Position numbers and translations under genes: made by a program | Shown: positions 8,818-18,400 of the stretch, one piece after another | Layout of the letters: every line of letters starts with the position of its first letter | Position numbering within the stretch: position 1 is the stretch's first letter | NCBI RefSeq assembly: GCF_021647475.1 | Contig: NZ_JAKIUR010000010.1 | Location: forward strand, 1-64,000 | DNA length: 64,000 bases | Direction of reading: 5' to 3' | Origin: Lutibacter sp. | GTDB taxonomy: Bacteria > Bacteroidota > Bacteroidia > Flavobacteriales > Flavobacteriaceae | The notes under the pieces: model-generated | What the model saw: only the letters and a program-made list of their open reading frames with translations | Databases searched by the model: none | Told to the model about the DNA's origin: nothing

Positions 8818-9690
8818 TTATAAATCTATCAAATATGCCACAGAAAAATTAAAATAACTGGTGTTTTTCAAATTAGTTTCATCACCTATTTCTGAAGGGA
8901 AATTAATATTATAACCTAATTCAAAATCAAATGAATTTACATTTAATTGTAATGGCAAATTAACTTGTGTATTATACAAATTAAACACATCACTTGAATA
9001 ACTTTGTGAGGTTGGCATTCCATTTTCAACAACAAATCTTGATAGTTCTATGGTTTGCTTTCCTGTAATAATATTTAGTTGCGGTGTAAAATTCAGGGTG
9101 GCTTTTTTTGTCTTTACCAAATTTAATTTGATATAGCTTCTTGATAATATTTGGTATGATTGATCATTTCCAAATAAATAATCTCCAGATATTACTGTGC
9201 CAATAGTTCTATTTTTATTATGTACGCCAAAACTGAAATTTATAGCATTTGAAAATATATTATCTTCACTATTTGCGTAAAAATATCTAGAATAGGATGT
9301 ACTATATCTAAATAATTTCTTTTTTCCAATACTTTTTCCAAATCCTAAAGATGCTACTGTTACATCCCACTTTGGTTGAAACTCACTATAATATGTACCT
9401 GATAAACTTGCAAATAAGCCATTTGAATTTACATAGGTGATTTGAGGTCTAATATTATATTGATTGATACCTATATCACGTCCTGAGAAATAGGTGTCAC
9501 TTGTATAATTGGCTGATATATATAGTAATTGATAGTTAGAAAGTGAAGCTACTAGCTCATCAAGTGTTGTATCTTCATCAAACAATTCGTCAATAATTTC
9601 GTCAATGTCACTTTTTTTAGTTGTTATTTCTTGAGAAAATCCGTAAAATAATCCAGAAAACCATAAAATTAAAGGGAGGTATTTTTTCAT
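8818..9690 (-). CDS. Putative outer-membrane beta-barrel protein, unknown function
   Basis: This 290-residue protein has a signal peptide (MKKYLPLILWFSGLFYGFSQ), an acidic stretch (IDEIIDELFDEDTTLDELV, residues 29-47), then alternating aromatic/polar segments typical of a small beta barrel, ending in the aromatic-rich FSVAYLIDL. No enzymatic motif is seen. It follows the Gln-rich exported protein on the same strand, but a strong terminator-like hairpin (9701-9740) lies between them. Its upstream neighbours include an ECF sigma factor gene, which may govern the group. I do not recognise a named family. Confidence 0.6.
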   Translation of the reverse strand: MKKYLPLILWFSGLFYGFSQEITTKKSDIDEIIDELFDEDTTLDELVASLSNYQLLYISANYTSDTYFSGRDIGINQYNIRPQITYVNSNGLFASLSGTYYSEFQPKWDVTVASLGFGKSIGKKKLFRYSTSYSRYFYANSEDNIFSNAINFSFGVHNKNRTIGTVISGDYLFGNDQSYQILSRSYIKLNLVKTKKATLNFTPQLNIITGKQTIELSRFVVENGMPTSQSYSSDVFNLYNTQVNLPLQLNVNSFDFELGYNINFPSEIGDETNLKNTSYFNFSVAYLIDL

Positions 9691-9700
9691 TCTATAAATT

Positions 9701-9740
9701 TAAAAAAATATAAGCGGCTAAAAAAGTTAACCACTTATAT
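9701..9740 (-). terminator. Rho-independent terminator after the Gln-rich gene
   Basis: On the minus strand a 13-bp stem (arms 9728-9740 and 9708-9720, two G-U wobbles, 7-nt loop) is followed by seven T residues (9701-9707). The wobbles pair only in minus-strand RNA, which supports this direction. Confidence 0.75.
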
Positions 9741-9768
9741 AAAATGTATTAATTAAATAATTTTCATT

Positions 9769-10236
9769 CTAATTATGTTGTCTATGCCTTCTATCTCTAA
9801 CTTTACCCATAAGTTCTTTTCCGTCTTGAATATTTTTATACCCACGTAGCCTCATACGTATTTGTTGAAGTTGGTCATCTGTTAATGTGCTTTTAAATTG
9901 TTGCCTAACCATTTGCATATTCATTTTTTGTTGTTGTAGCAATTGTTGTTGTGCTTTTGTAAATGAAGCTATTAATGCTGTACGCCTTTGTTGTTTTGTG
10001 AGTGCTGCATTTTCTAAAATGGCTAACTGCTCTGCTGATAAACTTGCTTTAAAAGTTTCTCTATTATGTTTAATTAACTCACGTTGTTGCTGTAACATTA
10101 ATTTTTGAGCTTCTGTTAAGTTTTCCATTGCGACCTTATTTGCTTGACTTCTATTTTGAATCTGTTGGGCTTCAACATTTGAAAGACCAACTAATAACCC
10201 AAATATAACTAACGTAATTATTTTTATTGTTTTCAT
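9769..10236 (-). CDS. Small exported Gln-rich helical protein
   Basis: This is a 155-residue protein if started at the ATG at 10236, giving a clear signal peptide (MKTIKIITLVIFGLLVGLSN, then VEAQQ). An upstream ATG at 10263 would add MHNELKIIK, but those codons come from the end of an inserted E1 repeat and are not native. The mature part is predicted to be almost all helical, with LTEAQKLMLQQQRELIK and LTDDQLQQIRMRLRGYK resembling the LTxxQ repeats of the Spy/CpxP periplasmic family. A stress-chaperone-like role is possible, and proximity to ECF sigma/anti-sigma genes fits envelope stress. No enzyme motif is seen. Confidence 0.6.
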   Translation of the reverse strand: MKTIKIITLVIFGLLVGLSNVEAQQIQNRSQANKVAMENLTEAQKLMLQQQRELIKHNRETFKASLSAEQLAILENAALTKQQRRTALIASFTKAQQQLLQQQKMNMQMVRQQFKSTLTDDQLQQIRMRLRGYKNIQDGKELMGKVRDRRHRQHN

Positions 10237-10250
10237 TTTTATTATTTTTA

Positions 10251-10431
10251 ACTCGTTGTGCATTTTAACTTTTTAAACCTACTGTTACGTCAGTTCGAGT
10301 AATTTTTGATAAAAAATTGTATCGAGAACAATTGTCTCTAACTAAAAACCCTATTCTCGATACTAATTTTAAGCCTAAAAAGGCTAAAATTCACTCGAAT
10401 TGACGAAATTTTATCATAATGCACAATGGGT
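10251..10431 (-). mobile_element. E1 element, copy C (181 bp, lacks H21)
   Basis: This copy aligns base for base with copy A apart from scattered substitutions and the absence of exactly the 21-bp hairpin. The ends are ACTCGTTGTGCATT and AATGCACAATGGGT. The flanking octamers are TATTTTTA (10243-10250) and TGTTTTTA (10432-10439), matching at 7 of 8 bases. It lies 14 bp upstream of the start codon of the Gln-rich gene, in the same gene-relative orientation as copies A and D, and separates that gene from the anti-sigma gene. Confidence 0.8.
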
Positions 10432-10516
10432 TGTTTTTATTATTTTTTTAATTTTATTGAACGTTCTATTAAATAGACCTACTCTTTTTAAAAAAGTTTA
10501 CTTCACTATTTAAAAA

Positions 10517-10966
10517 TTAATTTGATACTGATGCATCTTTTATTACATCTTCTAAAACGTAGTCATTTACAAAATCATCAATTTTATCATCATCTACAAA
10601 AAGAGCTGCTATTGAAACATCTTCAACTTCAAAATAAGTATTATTATTTACTAATCCTTTAGTATTAATCTGGTTTAATGTATCTGAAACTATTAATGGT
10701 ACATTGTTTAATGGTAAAGCGTTTGGTTTAAAAACTACAAGTGCCAAAATTAATGCAACGGCGGCTGCCATTGGAATTAAAAAAATTCTTCTGCTAAATA
10801 ATGGTCGCACTTTGGTATCAGATATTTTATCTAATATAACTTGTTTTGAGTTTGAGAAATAATCTTTTGGGATTTCTAAACCTAAATCTTTTTGATGTGT
10901 TAATCTCAAACTTTTATCAAATTTTAATTGATTTTCACTATTGTTATTTGTTCTTGGCTTTTTCAT
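10517..10966 (-). CDS. Probable membrane anti-sigma factor
   Basis: This 149-residue protein has one transmembrane helix (RIFLIPMAAAVALILALVVF, around residues 60-80). It has a Lys/Asn-rich cytoplasmic N-terminus and an acidic periplasmic tail (VDDDKIDDFVNDYVLEDVI). The gene lies 6 bp downstream of an ECF sigma gene on the same strand, the usual arrangement for a sigma factor and its membrane-bound inhibitor. The sequence is not close to a named anti-sigma domain, so the call rests on topology and context. Confidence 0.65.
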   Translation of the reverse strand: MKKPRTNNNSENQLKFDKSLRLTHQKDLGLEIPKDYFSNSKQVILDKISDTKVRPLFSRRIFLIPMAAAVALILALVVFKPNALPLNNVPLIVSDTLNQINTKGLVNNNTYFEVEDVSIAALFVDDDKIDDFVNDYVLEDVIKDASVSN

Positions 10967-10972
10967 AATTGT

Positions 10973-11539
10973 TTAGACCTCATTTTTTATTAATAGTTCA
11001 ATATTTTCAATATTTTTTTCGATATATCTTACCGTATTGTAATATGAAGATTTTAAAGTACCTACTTTTATCTCTAAAATTTCGGACATTTCTGTAAACT
11101 TTAAATCATCATAATATTTCATTTGAAAAATATACCGTTGCTTTTCAGGAAGTTTGCTTAAAATGGATTGTAATTTACGCTGAATTTTATCTCCATCAAA
11201 ATAGACATCTTGTTCTAAAGTATTTAAATATGAGTTGTTTAAATCATCTAAAGAATAATTTTGATTCTTTTTATTTTTATCCAAAAAACGTATAGATTCG
11301 TTATAAGCAATTCGGTACATCCAAGTGTGCAATGTACTTTTTTGTTGAAATTTTGATAAATTTTTATAAACTCTTAAAAAAGTATTTTGTAAAACATCGT
11401 TTGTATTTTCATGTGTTATCACTAATTTTCTAATATGCCAATACAAACGTTCTTGATAAAGATTAAGCAATTCAACAAATGCTTTTTCTCTATGCTTATT
11501 GTTTTTTAATCTTTCTAAAAATTCAGATTCGTTCGTCAA
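10973..11539 (-). CDS. ECF-family RNA polymerase sigma-70 factor
   Basis: This 188-residue protein has region 2 (HENTNDVLQNTFLRVYKNL ... TWMYRIAYNESIRFLDK, about residues 42-93) for -10 recognition and core binding. Region 4 (LPEKQRYIFQMKYYDDLKF then EMSEILEIKVGTLKSSY, about 132-170) is a helix-turn-helix for -35 recognition. Region 3 is absent, as expected for ECF factors. The partner anti-sigma gene lies 6 bp downstream. The regulon is unknown, but nearby exported proteins suggest envelope homeostasis. Confidence 0.93.
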   Translation of the reverse strand: MTNESEFLERLKNNKHREKAFVELLNLYQERLYWHIRKLVITHENTNDVLQNTFLRVYKNLSKFQQKSTLHTWMYRIAYNESIRFLDKNKKNQNYSLDDLNNSYLNTLEQDVYFDGDKIQRKLQSILSKLPEKQRYIFQMKYYDDLKFTEMSEILEIKVGTLKSSYYNTVRYIEKNIENIELLIKNEV

Positions 11540-11636
11540 ATTTTAATAGTTTTGATAACTTGTTTCTTTGAGCTTTTTTGATATAATTTATTTAGACCTT
11601 TTAAATTTAAAAAAGTTTAATAAACTATCAAAAAAA

Positions 11637-11960
11637 TTAAAGTCCTAATATTCTTTTTCCTTCTTCACTTACCATAGATGTGTTCCATTGTGGATGAAAA
11701 ACTACATCAATAGTTACCGTAAAATCAGGATATTTTTGTTTGATAGTTTCTTTGATATTAGTTTTAATTGTTTCACCTAATGGACAAGATGGTGTTGAAA
11801 AAGTCATTACAATATTAATTTTTTTATCGCCATCATAATACAACTCGTATATTAACCCTAAATCAACCACATTAATTTCAATTTCAGGATCCATTACATT
11901 TTTAAGTAATTCTAAAGCATTTATCTCAAATTGAGCTATTTCTTGTTTATCCATTTTCAA
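11637..11960 (-). CDS. DUF59/MIP18-family iron-sulfur assembly protein
   Basis: This 107-residue protein covers the whole DUF59 (SufT/PaaD-like) fold: MDPEIEINVVDLGLIYEL is the signature DPE...DLGL motif, and TFSTPSCPLGETI carries the conserved Cys. Such proteins act in Fe-S cluster assembly or transfer. The start overlaps the end of the upstream oxidase-like gene by 14 bp (11947-11960), so the genes are coupled; a start at 11954 is also possible. Together with the DUF2249 gene this makes a three-gene unit that may mature or serve the membrane metalloprotein. Confidence 0.85.
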   Translation of the reverse strand: MKMDKQEIAQFEINALELLKNVMDPEIEINVVDLGLIYELYYDGDKKINIVMTFSTPSCPLGETIKTNIKETIKQKYPDFTVTIDVVFHPQWNTSMVSEEGKRILGL

Positions 11961-13236
11961 TATTTTTAACTTTATGAAAAATTATTTTTAATACATTAAT
12001 GTTGTAAAGAATTGATACTGCCAAAAGCGAAAAACTTCCTACTTTAATTATGCTATTATTCTTCAGCAAAAAACCTATTGGTACTACTACCAAAAATAAT
12101 AGATATAAATAAAATTGAATGGTGGCTATTTGTTTTGAATACAATTCTCTAGGCAAAGGAGTTTTAACTTTTCCTACCAAACTTTTATATTTTTTTAACC
12201 AAATAATAAAAGGTAAGGTTTTATAAGTTTGTCCTAAAATTAAGGTTGTTATAAATCCAAAAACAATTGAAAATCCGTACAATATAACAACTCTTGATAA
12301 TAATTCGAATTTAAAATTAAAACCAATTAATAATACTAAACTAATTAGTATTGGCAACAAAATATTTAAAATTGCTAACATAGAATATTGCATACCTATG
12401 TCTAATTTTTTACGAATTCTCTTTTTATACGATTCATAAATAAATGAAACAAAAAATAATATTCCTGCAACAATTATAGTCCAAAATACAATAGTAAATA
12501 GTGAGTTTTTAAAAAATAACCAGTTTATAACTAAACCTAAAAGACCAGCATTTATCATATAAAATGAATAGTCTAGTTTTTTGTATTTTAAATTATGAGA
12601 AATTAAAAACATAGGTAACAATGTAGAACCAACTCCAATAATTAACATTAAAAACCAACCTATAAGTCCTAATGTTGCATGAATTTTTAAATAGTGTAAA
12701 TGAATTACTGTTAGAAAATTAAATTTAAAGTTTAAAGCAATTATTGTTCCCACTAATTCTGTGGTTGCAAGCCATAAAATAGCTACAATTATAAATTTAG
12801 AAGAAGTATTTTTTAGTTCCGATTTTTTATAGGAAAGCACTACATTTATAACAAATAAAAGCAACGAAAAGAACATCAACAACGCTGCATAAACCAATAA
12901 AGTTGAAAATGCACCAACCCAAAAAGAATATGTTAAAAAAAGTACGCTAATTGCAGATATCCAAAAAGTAAACTTGGCAAGTTTTTCACTATATAATGAA
13001 GTTTCAAAAACTACAGGAATTAATTGATATAAGGATCCAAAAACAATCATAGTTGCCCAGCCCAAAACAGCCATGTGAGTTATTGCAATTAATTTATTGT
13101 TAAAATAGGCTTCAAATAAATTGGTATTAGCCAGTATAATCATAATAGCTAGCACAAAAAAGTTTATTGCTCCAAATACAAAATGAGGAATTACAACACT
13201 ACTATCTGGGGCATTATTTGTTTGCAATCCATTCAA
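11947..13236 (-). CDS. Heme-copper oxidase subunit I-like / NnrS-like membrane protein
   Basis: This 429-residue protein has about 12 transmembrane segments and no signal peptide. Two related stretches, ITHMAVLGWATMIVFGSLYQ and KIHATLGLIGWFLMLIIG, each hold a membrane His followed by LG..GW, as in heme-copper oxidase subunit I and NnrS-type proteins involved in NO or O2 chemistry. The full set of heme and copper ligands of a true oxidase is not evident, so enzymatic activity is uncertain. The gene lies 3 bp after the DUF2249 gene and overlaps the DUF59 gene, indicating one operon. Confidence 0.65.
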   Translation of the reverse strand: MNGLQTNNAPDSSVVIPHFVFGAINFFVLAIMIILANTNLFEAYFNNKLIAITHMAVLGWATMIVFGSLYQLIPVVFETSLYSEKLAKFTFWISAISVLFLTYSFWVGAFSTLLVYAALLMFFSLLLFVINVVLSYKKSELKNTSSKFIIVAILWLATTELVGTIIALNFKFNFLTVIHLHYLKIHATLGLIGWFLMLIIGVGSTLLPMFLISHNLKYKKLDYSFYMINAGLLGLVINWLFFKNSLFTIVFWTIIVAGILFFVSFIYESYKKRIRKKLDIGMQYSMLAILNILLPILISLVLLIGFNFKFELLSRVVILYGFSIVFGFITTLILGQTYKTLPFIIWLKKYKSLVGKVKTPLPRELYSKQIATIQFYLYLLFLVVVPIGFLLKNNSIIKVGSFSLLAVSILYNINVLKIIFHKVKNIENG

Positions 13237-13239
13237 AAT

Positions 13240-13809
13240 CTAATTTTTATAAATTATCAATTGTAAATGGTTTTCTGAAAGTTTTTTGTACAATATTTCA
13301 AAGTTTCTAGCTTTTAATTCGGGTAACAAAAAATGTGGCACTTTTTTATGCTCTACAAACAATGCATTGCCTTTTGGAAGTAATTCTAATTCTTGTAAAA
13401 TAGTGGTCATTGGCTCAGGCATTTCTAATTGCCTAACATCAATAATTTTTAATTTCCCTTCAAAAAATTGTAATTTTTCATCAAAATCTTCACTTAAAGT
13501 TACCTCTTCAAAATCTTCACTTTTTTTATCTACTACTTCATTTTCTTTTTTGAAAAAGGTATGTACAACTCCTATTTCTGGTCTTTCTGTCCAAATTGTA
13601 AAACCTTGTTTCTTTAATTTATTTATCAAAGGAATTGGTTCAAAGGAATTTATAATTTTAAGAGTTTCATTTGAGTTTAATTTTTTAATTGCTACCATTA
13701 TTTCTTTAAATGGATCATTCCCTCCTTCTATTGTTGAACGAACATCTAAACTTATTACGTTTAAACCAATATTTGAATCTTTTGTCATTTTTGTAGAATT
13801 AGATTGCAA
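13240..13809 (-). CDS. Tandem DUF2249 protein
   Basis: This 189-residue cytosolic protein has two copies of the DUF2249 (TusA-like fold) unit: LDVRSTIEGGNDPFKEIM ... TIWTERPEIG (about residues 18-88), and IIDVRQLEMPEPMTTIL ... FEILYKK (about 117-178), joined by an acidic linker. Each begins with the diagnostic (L/I)DVR and a helix entry. DUF2249 proteins commonly occur beside hemerythrin, NorB/NnrS or DUF59 genes in NO-related clusters. It is the first gene of the trio. Its biochemical role is not established. Confidence 0.78.
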   Translation of the reverse strand: MQSNSTKMTKDSNIGLNVISLDVRSTIEGGNDPFKEIMVAIKKLNSNETLKIINSFEPIPLINKLKKQGFTIWTERPEIGVVHTFFKKENEVVDKKSEDFEEVTLSEDFDEKLQFFEGKLKIIDVRQLEMPEPMTTILQELELLPKGNALFVEHKKVPHFLLPELKARNFEILYKKLSENHLQLIIYKN

Positions 13810-13864
13810 ATTTAACTATAAATAATTTATTTAAACCTATATAAAAAATTAAATTAAGATAATT

Positions 13865-15235
13865 TTATCCTTTATTATTTTGTGTTATTACTTGTTCTAA
13901 TTTATTAAAATTTAATCCTCCATAATCACCTGAACTCATTAAAAGTAACGCTGTATTTCTAAAATTTTGAGAGAACAAAAAATCTCTAAATTCAGTTGGA
14001 TTGGTATAAACTATTAAATCATCTCTTTCAAACGCTTTTTTTATTTGTGCTGATGAAATTTTTTCTAGTTTTTTAATTTCAAGTGCATGAGGTGAATAAA
14101 ATACAACTGCTGTATCTGCATTATCTAAAGCTCCTTTATATTCTGATAAAAATTCAGTATTTAAACTACTATAGGTATGCAATTCTAAACAAGCTAATAG
14201 GTTCCTGTTTTTATATTGATTTTTAACGGCATTGGTTGTCGCTTTTACTTTGCTAGGTGAATGGGCAAAATCTTTAAAAACAACTGTAAATTCATTTTTA
14301 ATGATTTTTTCAAGTCGTTTGCTAGCTCCTTTAAAAGTACTAATTGCTTCATAAAATTTATCTTCATCAACTCCCATATGCTGGCAAATCCATTTAGCTC
14401 CCGCCATATTCTGCAAGTTGTGTTTGCCGAAAATTTCTAACGGCATTTCACCTAAAGCAGTTTCTAAATAAGTTATTCCATTTTTTATAGTATAATTTGG
14501 CGTATTATATGGGTATTTTTTAATTGAATTTTCAGCTTGTGCTACAATTTTTTTAACTTCAGCATCTTCTTCGTTATATACTAAAATTCCACCATTAGTA
14601 ATTGTTTTAATGAATTCAGAAAATTGCTCAACATAATTTTCAAAAGTTGGAAAAACATTAATATGATCCCAGGCAATTCCACTTATTAAAGCGATATTAG
14701 GTTTGTATAAATGAAATTTTGGTCTTAAATCTATTGGACTAGTCAAATATTCATCTCCTTCCAACACTATAAATTCATTTTCTTTTGTTAAATGAACCAT
14801 AGTGTTAAAACCCTCTAACTGAGCTCCTACCATATAATCAACTTGAATATTATGATAATTTAGTACATGTAAAATCATAGCTGTAATGGTTGTTTTTCCG
14901 TGAGAACCACCTATAACAACACGTGTTTTATTTTTTGATTGCTCATAAAGAAACTCTGGATAAGAATAAATTTTAATGCCTAATTCTTTTGCTTTTAGTA
15001 ATTCTAGGTTATCAGCTTTTGCATGCATCCCCAAAATAATTACGTCTAAATCTTTAGTTATTTTATTCGGATACCAACCTAATTCTTTTGGAAGTAATCC
15101 TTTTGCGTTTAATCTAGATTTTGAAGGCTCAAAAATGGCATCATCACTTCCTGTAATATGATATCCCTTTTCCACTAAGGCAAGTGCTAAATTATGCATG
15201 GCACTTCCTCCAATTGCAATAAAATGTATGTTCAT
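13865..15235 (-). CDS. mpl: UDP-N-acetylmuramate:tripeptide ligase (Mpl)
   Basis: This 456-residue Mur ligase of Mpl length begins with a MurC-like Rossmann N-domain (IHFIAIGGSAMHNLA). The ATP-binding loop is GGSHGKTTITAM near residue 108, followed by the central-domain LEGDEYLTS and DHINVFPT, and a C-terminal domain with KDFAHSPSKVKATTNA. Mpl ligates the L-Ala-gamma-D-Glu-mesoDAP tripeptide, recovered from turnover, to UDP-MurNAc for cell-wall recycling. HSPSKV in the C-domain and the GGSAM N-terminus favour Mpl over MurC. It appears monocistronic. Confidence 0.85.
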   Translation of the reverse strand: MNIHFIAIGGSAMHNLALALVEKGYHITGSDDAIFEPSKSRLNAKGLLPKELGWYPNKITKDLDVIILGMHAKADNLELLKAKELGIKIYSYPEFLYEQSKNKTRVVIGGSHGKTTITAMILHVLNYHNIQVDYMVGAQLEGFNTMVHLTKENEFIVLEGDEYLTSPIDLRPKFHLYKPNIALISGIAWDHINVFPTFENYVEQFSEFIKTITNGGILVYNEEDAEVKKIVAQAENSIKKYPYNTPNYTIKNGITYLETALGEMPLEIFGKHNLQNMAGAKWICQHMGVDEDKFYEAISTFKGASKRLEKIIKNEFTVVFKDFAHSPSKVKATTNAVKNQYKNRNLLACLELHTYSSLNTEFLSEYKGALDNADTAVVFYSPHALEIKKLEKISSAQIKKAFERDDLIVYTNPTEFRDFLFSQNFRNTALLLMSSGDYGGLNFNKLEQVITQNNKG

Positions 15236-15310
15236 TAATCAAATTTATTAAGATTATCAAATGTAATTAAACCTTTTAAAATGAATAAAAAATAGCTGTT
15301 ATTTTTTTAA

Positions 15311-15318
15311 TAACTTTG
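15311..15318 (+). promoter_or_regulatory. Bacteroidota -7 box (TAnnTTTG) for the adhesin operon
   Basis: TAACTTTG matches the Bacteroidota -7 consensus. It would give a leader of about 105 nt before the ATG at 15431. No clear TTG -33 element is seen at the usual spacing. Confidence 0.4.
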
Positions 15319-15430
15319 TTTATAACTTTACCTAAATACTTAAATTTAAACTTTAAAAATCACTTCTAACTTCTTAAATTTAAGAATATTATTAAATTCA
15401 TCTATAAAATTTAACACAAATTTTCTTTTT

Positions 15431-18400
15431 ATGAAAAAAGATTACTTTTCAATTACAATAAAAATATTTTTATTATTTGTAATTCCCTTATTTTCAAATA
15501 TTCAATTAGGATATTCACAATGCACAAATGCTACACCAACTGGAGCTTCACCACAAACTTTTTGTAAAACAGACAATAGTACGGTAAATGATCTATCGGC
15601 TTCTGGTGGAATAATTGTTTGGTATGATGCACTCACAGGAGGAACTCAATACAATCCTTCTACTCCACTTTTTGATGGAACAACCTATTACGCTGATGAT
15701 ATAAGCAGTAGTGGTTGCAGCGTAAATAGATTAGCTGTTTTGGTATCTATTGTTGGTACTGTACCAACTAATGTTGATGTTTTTGTAGGTAAATGTGCCA
15801 GCGAAAATCCAACTATTGCTAGTTTAAATGCAACAGGATCCAATATTAAATGGTACGATGCACAAACAGGAGGAAATTTTCTTCCATCAACAACTCTTTT
15901 GGTTGATGGACAAACCTATTGGGTTCAACAAACCGAAAGTGGTTGTACAAGTAATCGTTTACCAACAACAGTTAGTTTAATAAATCCAGTAACACCAACT
16001 GTAAATCCTATTCAGTCATTTTGTTATCCTCCAAATCCAACGGTGGCAGATTTACAAGTAACAAGCGGAACAAATATTGTTTGGTATGATACTGAAACTT
16101 CCACAACTCCATTAAATGTTTCAGAACCTTTAATTGATGGAGAAGATTATTGGGTAGTTGAAAATTCTTTTCCATGTGAAAGTACAACACGAGTGCAAAC
16201 TACCGTCCAATTAGATGCAGCACCGAATGCAGGAACAAATGGTTCATTAACAATTTGCGAAATTGATTTAACTACAACCAATTTATTTAGCTTATTAGGC
16301 GGAACACCTGATAATACAGGTACTTGGACTGGACCAAGTGCATTAACAAATGGCTATTTAGGAACTTTTGAACCAGGTGTTAATGTAGAAGGAACTTACA
16401 CTTATACGGTTTCAAGCCTTAATGGGATTTGCCCAGATGATGCTACAACAATTTCTGTAGTTATTAATAAAACACCTCCGCCATCTACTTCAACAAGTTC
16501 TCAAGTTTTTTGTGATATTGACAACCCAACAGTTGGTGATTTAGCAATTACAGGTAATGGAATACTTTGGTATGATACAGATACTTCTACAACTCCTTTA
16601 AATAATACAGATGCTTTAATTGACGGAGAAGATTATTGGGCTACCCAAACAGATGCTACTTCTGGCTGTGAAAGTGCTACCAGAATTCAAGTTATTGTTA
16701 CTGTAAACACAACTCCACCACCAACTACAACGCAAACCAATCAAAGTTTTTGTGAAGTTGATAACGCTACTGTTGCAGATTTAGCAGTTTCAGGAAACAA
16801 TGTTCAGTGGTATGATACTGAAACTTCTACAACACCATTAAATTCAACGGATGCTTTAGTAGATGGAGAAGATTATTGGGCTTCGGATACTGATACTACA
16901 ACAGGTTGTGAAAGTGCTAATAGAATTGTGGTAAATGTTACTATAAACATAACTCCACCTCCAACAACTATTCAAACAAACCAGACTTTCTGTGAAATCG
17001 ATAATGCAACTATCAATAATTTAACAATAACTGGAACTAATATTCAATGGTATGATACTGAAACTTCTACAACTCCTTTAAATAGTACAGATGCTTTAGT
17101 AAATGGAGAAGATTATTGGGCTTCACAAACTAACACTACTTCTGGCTGTGAAAGTGCTACCAGAATTGTAGTGAATGTTATTATTAATACAACTCCACCA
17201 CCTACAACTACTGAAACAAATCAATCTTTTTGTTTAAAAGATTTTAATCCAAATTTACCAACTGTTGCAGATTTAAATGTTTCTGGAAATTCAATAATAT
17301 GGTACGCTTCTGAAACAGATACTACTCCGTTAAATAGTACTGATAATTTAATAGATGGAGAAGATTATTGGGCTACACAAACCGATGCTACTTCTAGCTG
17401 TGAAAGTGCTACTAGATTAGTGGTAACCATTACATTTATTAATCCTGCTACTCCAACTACTTCTGAAACAAATCAAACATTTTGTATAGTTGACAATCCA
17501 ACAATTGCAGATTTACAAGCCAACGGAACTAATATTAATTGGTATGACAATGAAACGGATACAACACCATTAAACTCAACAGATGCTTTAATTGATGGAG
17601 AAGATTATTGGGCTGCAGAAAGCGATGCAACTTCTGGATGTGAAAGTATTTCAAGACTTAAAGTCACCATTGCCATAACTGATAATACACCTGTAACAAT
17701 AAATAATTCTACACAAACTTTTTGTGCAACCGATGTGCCAACTGTTGAAAATTTACAAGCTAGTGGAAATTCTATTAACTGGTATGAGTCAGAAACCTCG
17801 ACTACGCCATTAGATATAAATGAATTATTAGTAAATGGAGAAGATTATTGGGCTACCCAAACTAATACAACTGGATGCGAAAGCTCAACGAGAATGGTGG
17901 TTAATGTAATTTTAACAGATCCTGGAACACCAACAATTGTAGCTACTGGAAGTGAATTTTGCGTTATTGATAATCCTACAATTTCAGATTTAAATAGCAG
18001 AGTTACAAGTACAAATTCTAATCCGATTACTTGGTATGATACATATCCAAATGGTTCATCTTTAAGTTTATCTGAACCATTGGTTGAAGGTAAAACCTAT
18101 TATGCCATTGAAACCGATACCGATGCTTGTTCAAGTATAAATCCGTTACAAGTAACCGTAACTTTAGATGCTTGTGATATGTACGATATAGAACTATTTG
18201 ATGGTTTTTCTCCAAATGGTGATAATATCAACGATACCTTTAAAGTTGGAAATTTAAAAACTTTATATCCTAATTTTAGGATAGAATTTTACAATAGATG
18301 GGGTAAATTAATTTATTCACAAGATGCTACTAAACCCAATTGGAATGGGAGATTAAATGGTAATGGTAAGTTGGTTCCTTCTGGAGTTTATTTCTATATC

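Noticed and set aside
10237..10263. N-terminal extension MHNELKIIK of the Gln-rich protein
   Set aside because: It is encoded by the end of the inserted E1 element and would precede an otherwise perfect signal peptide.
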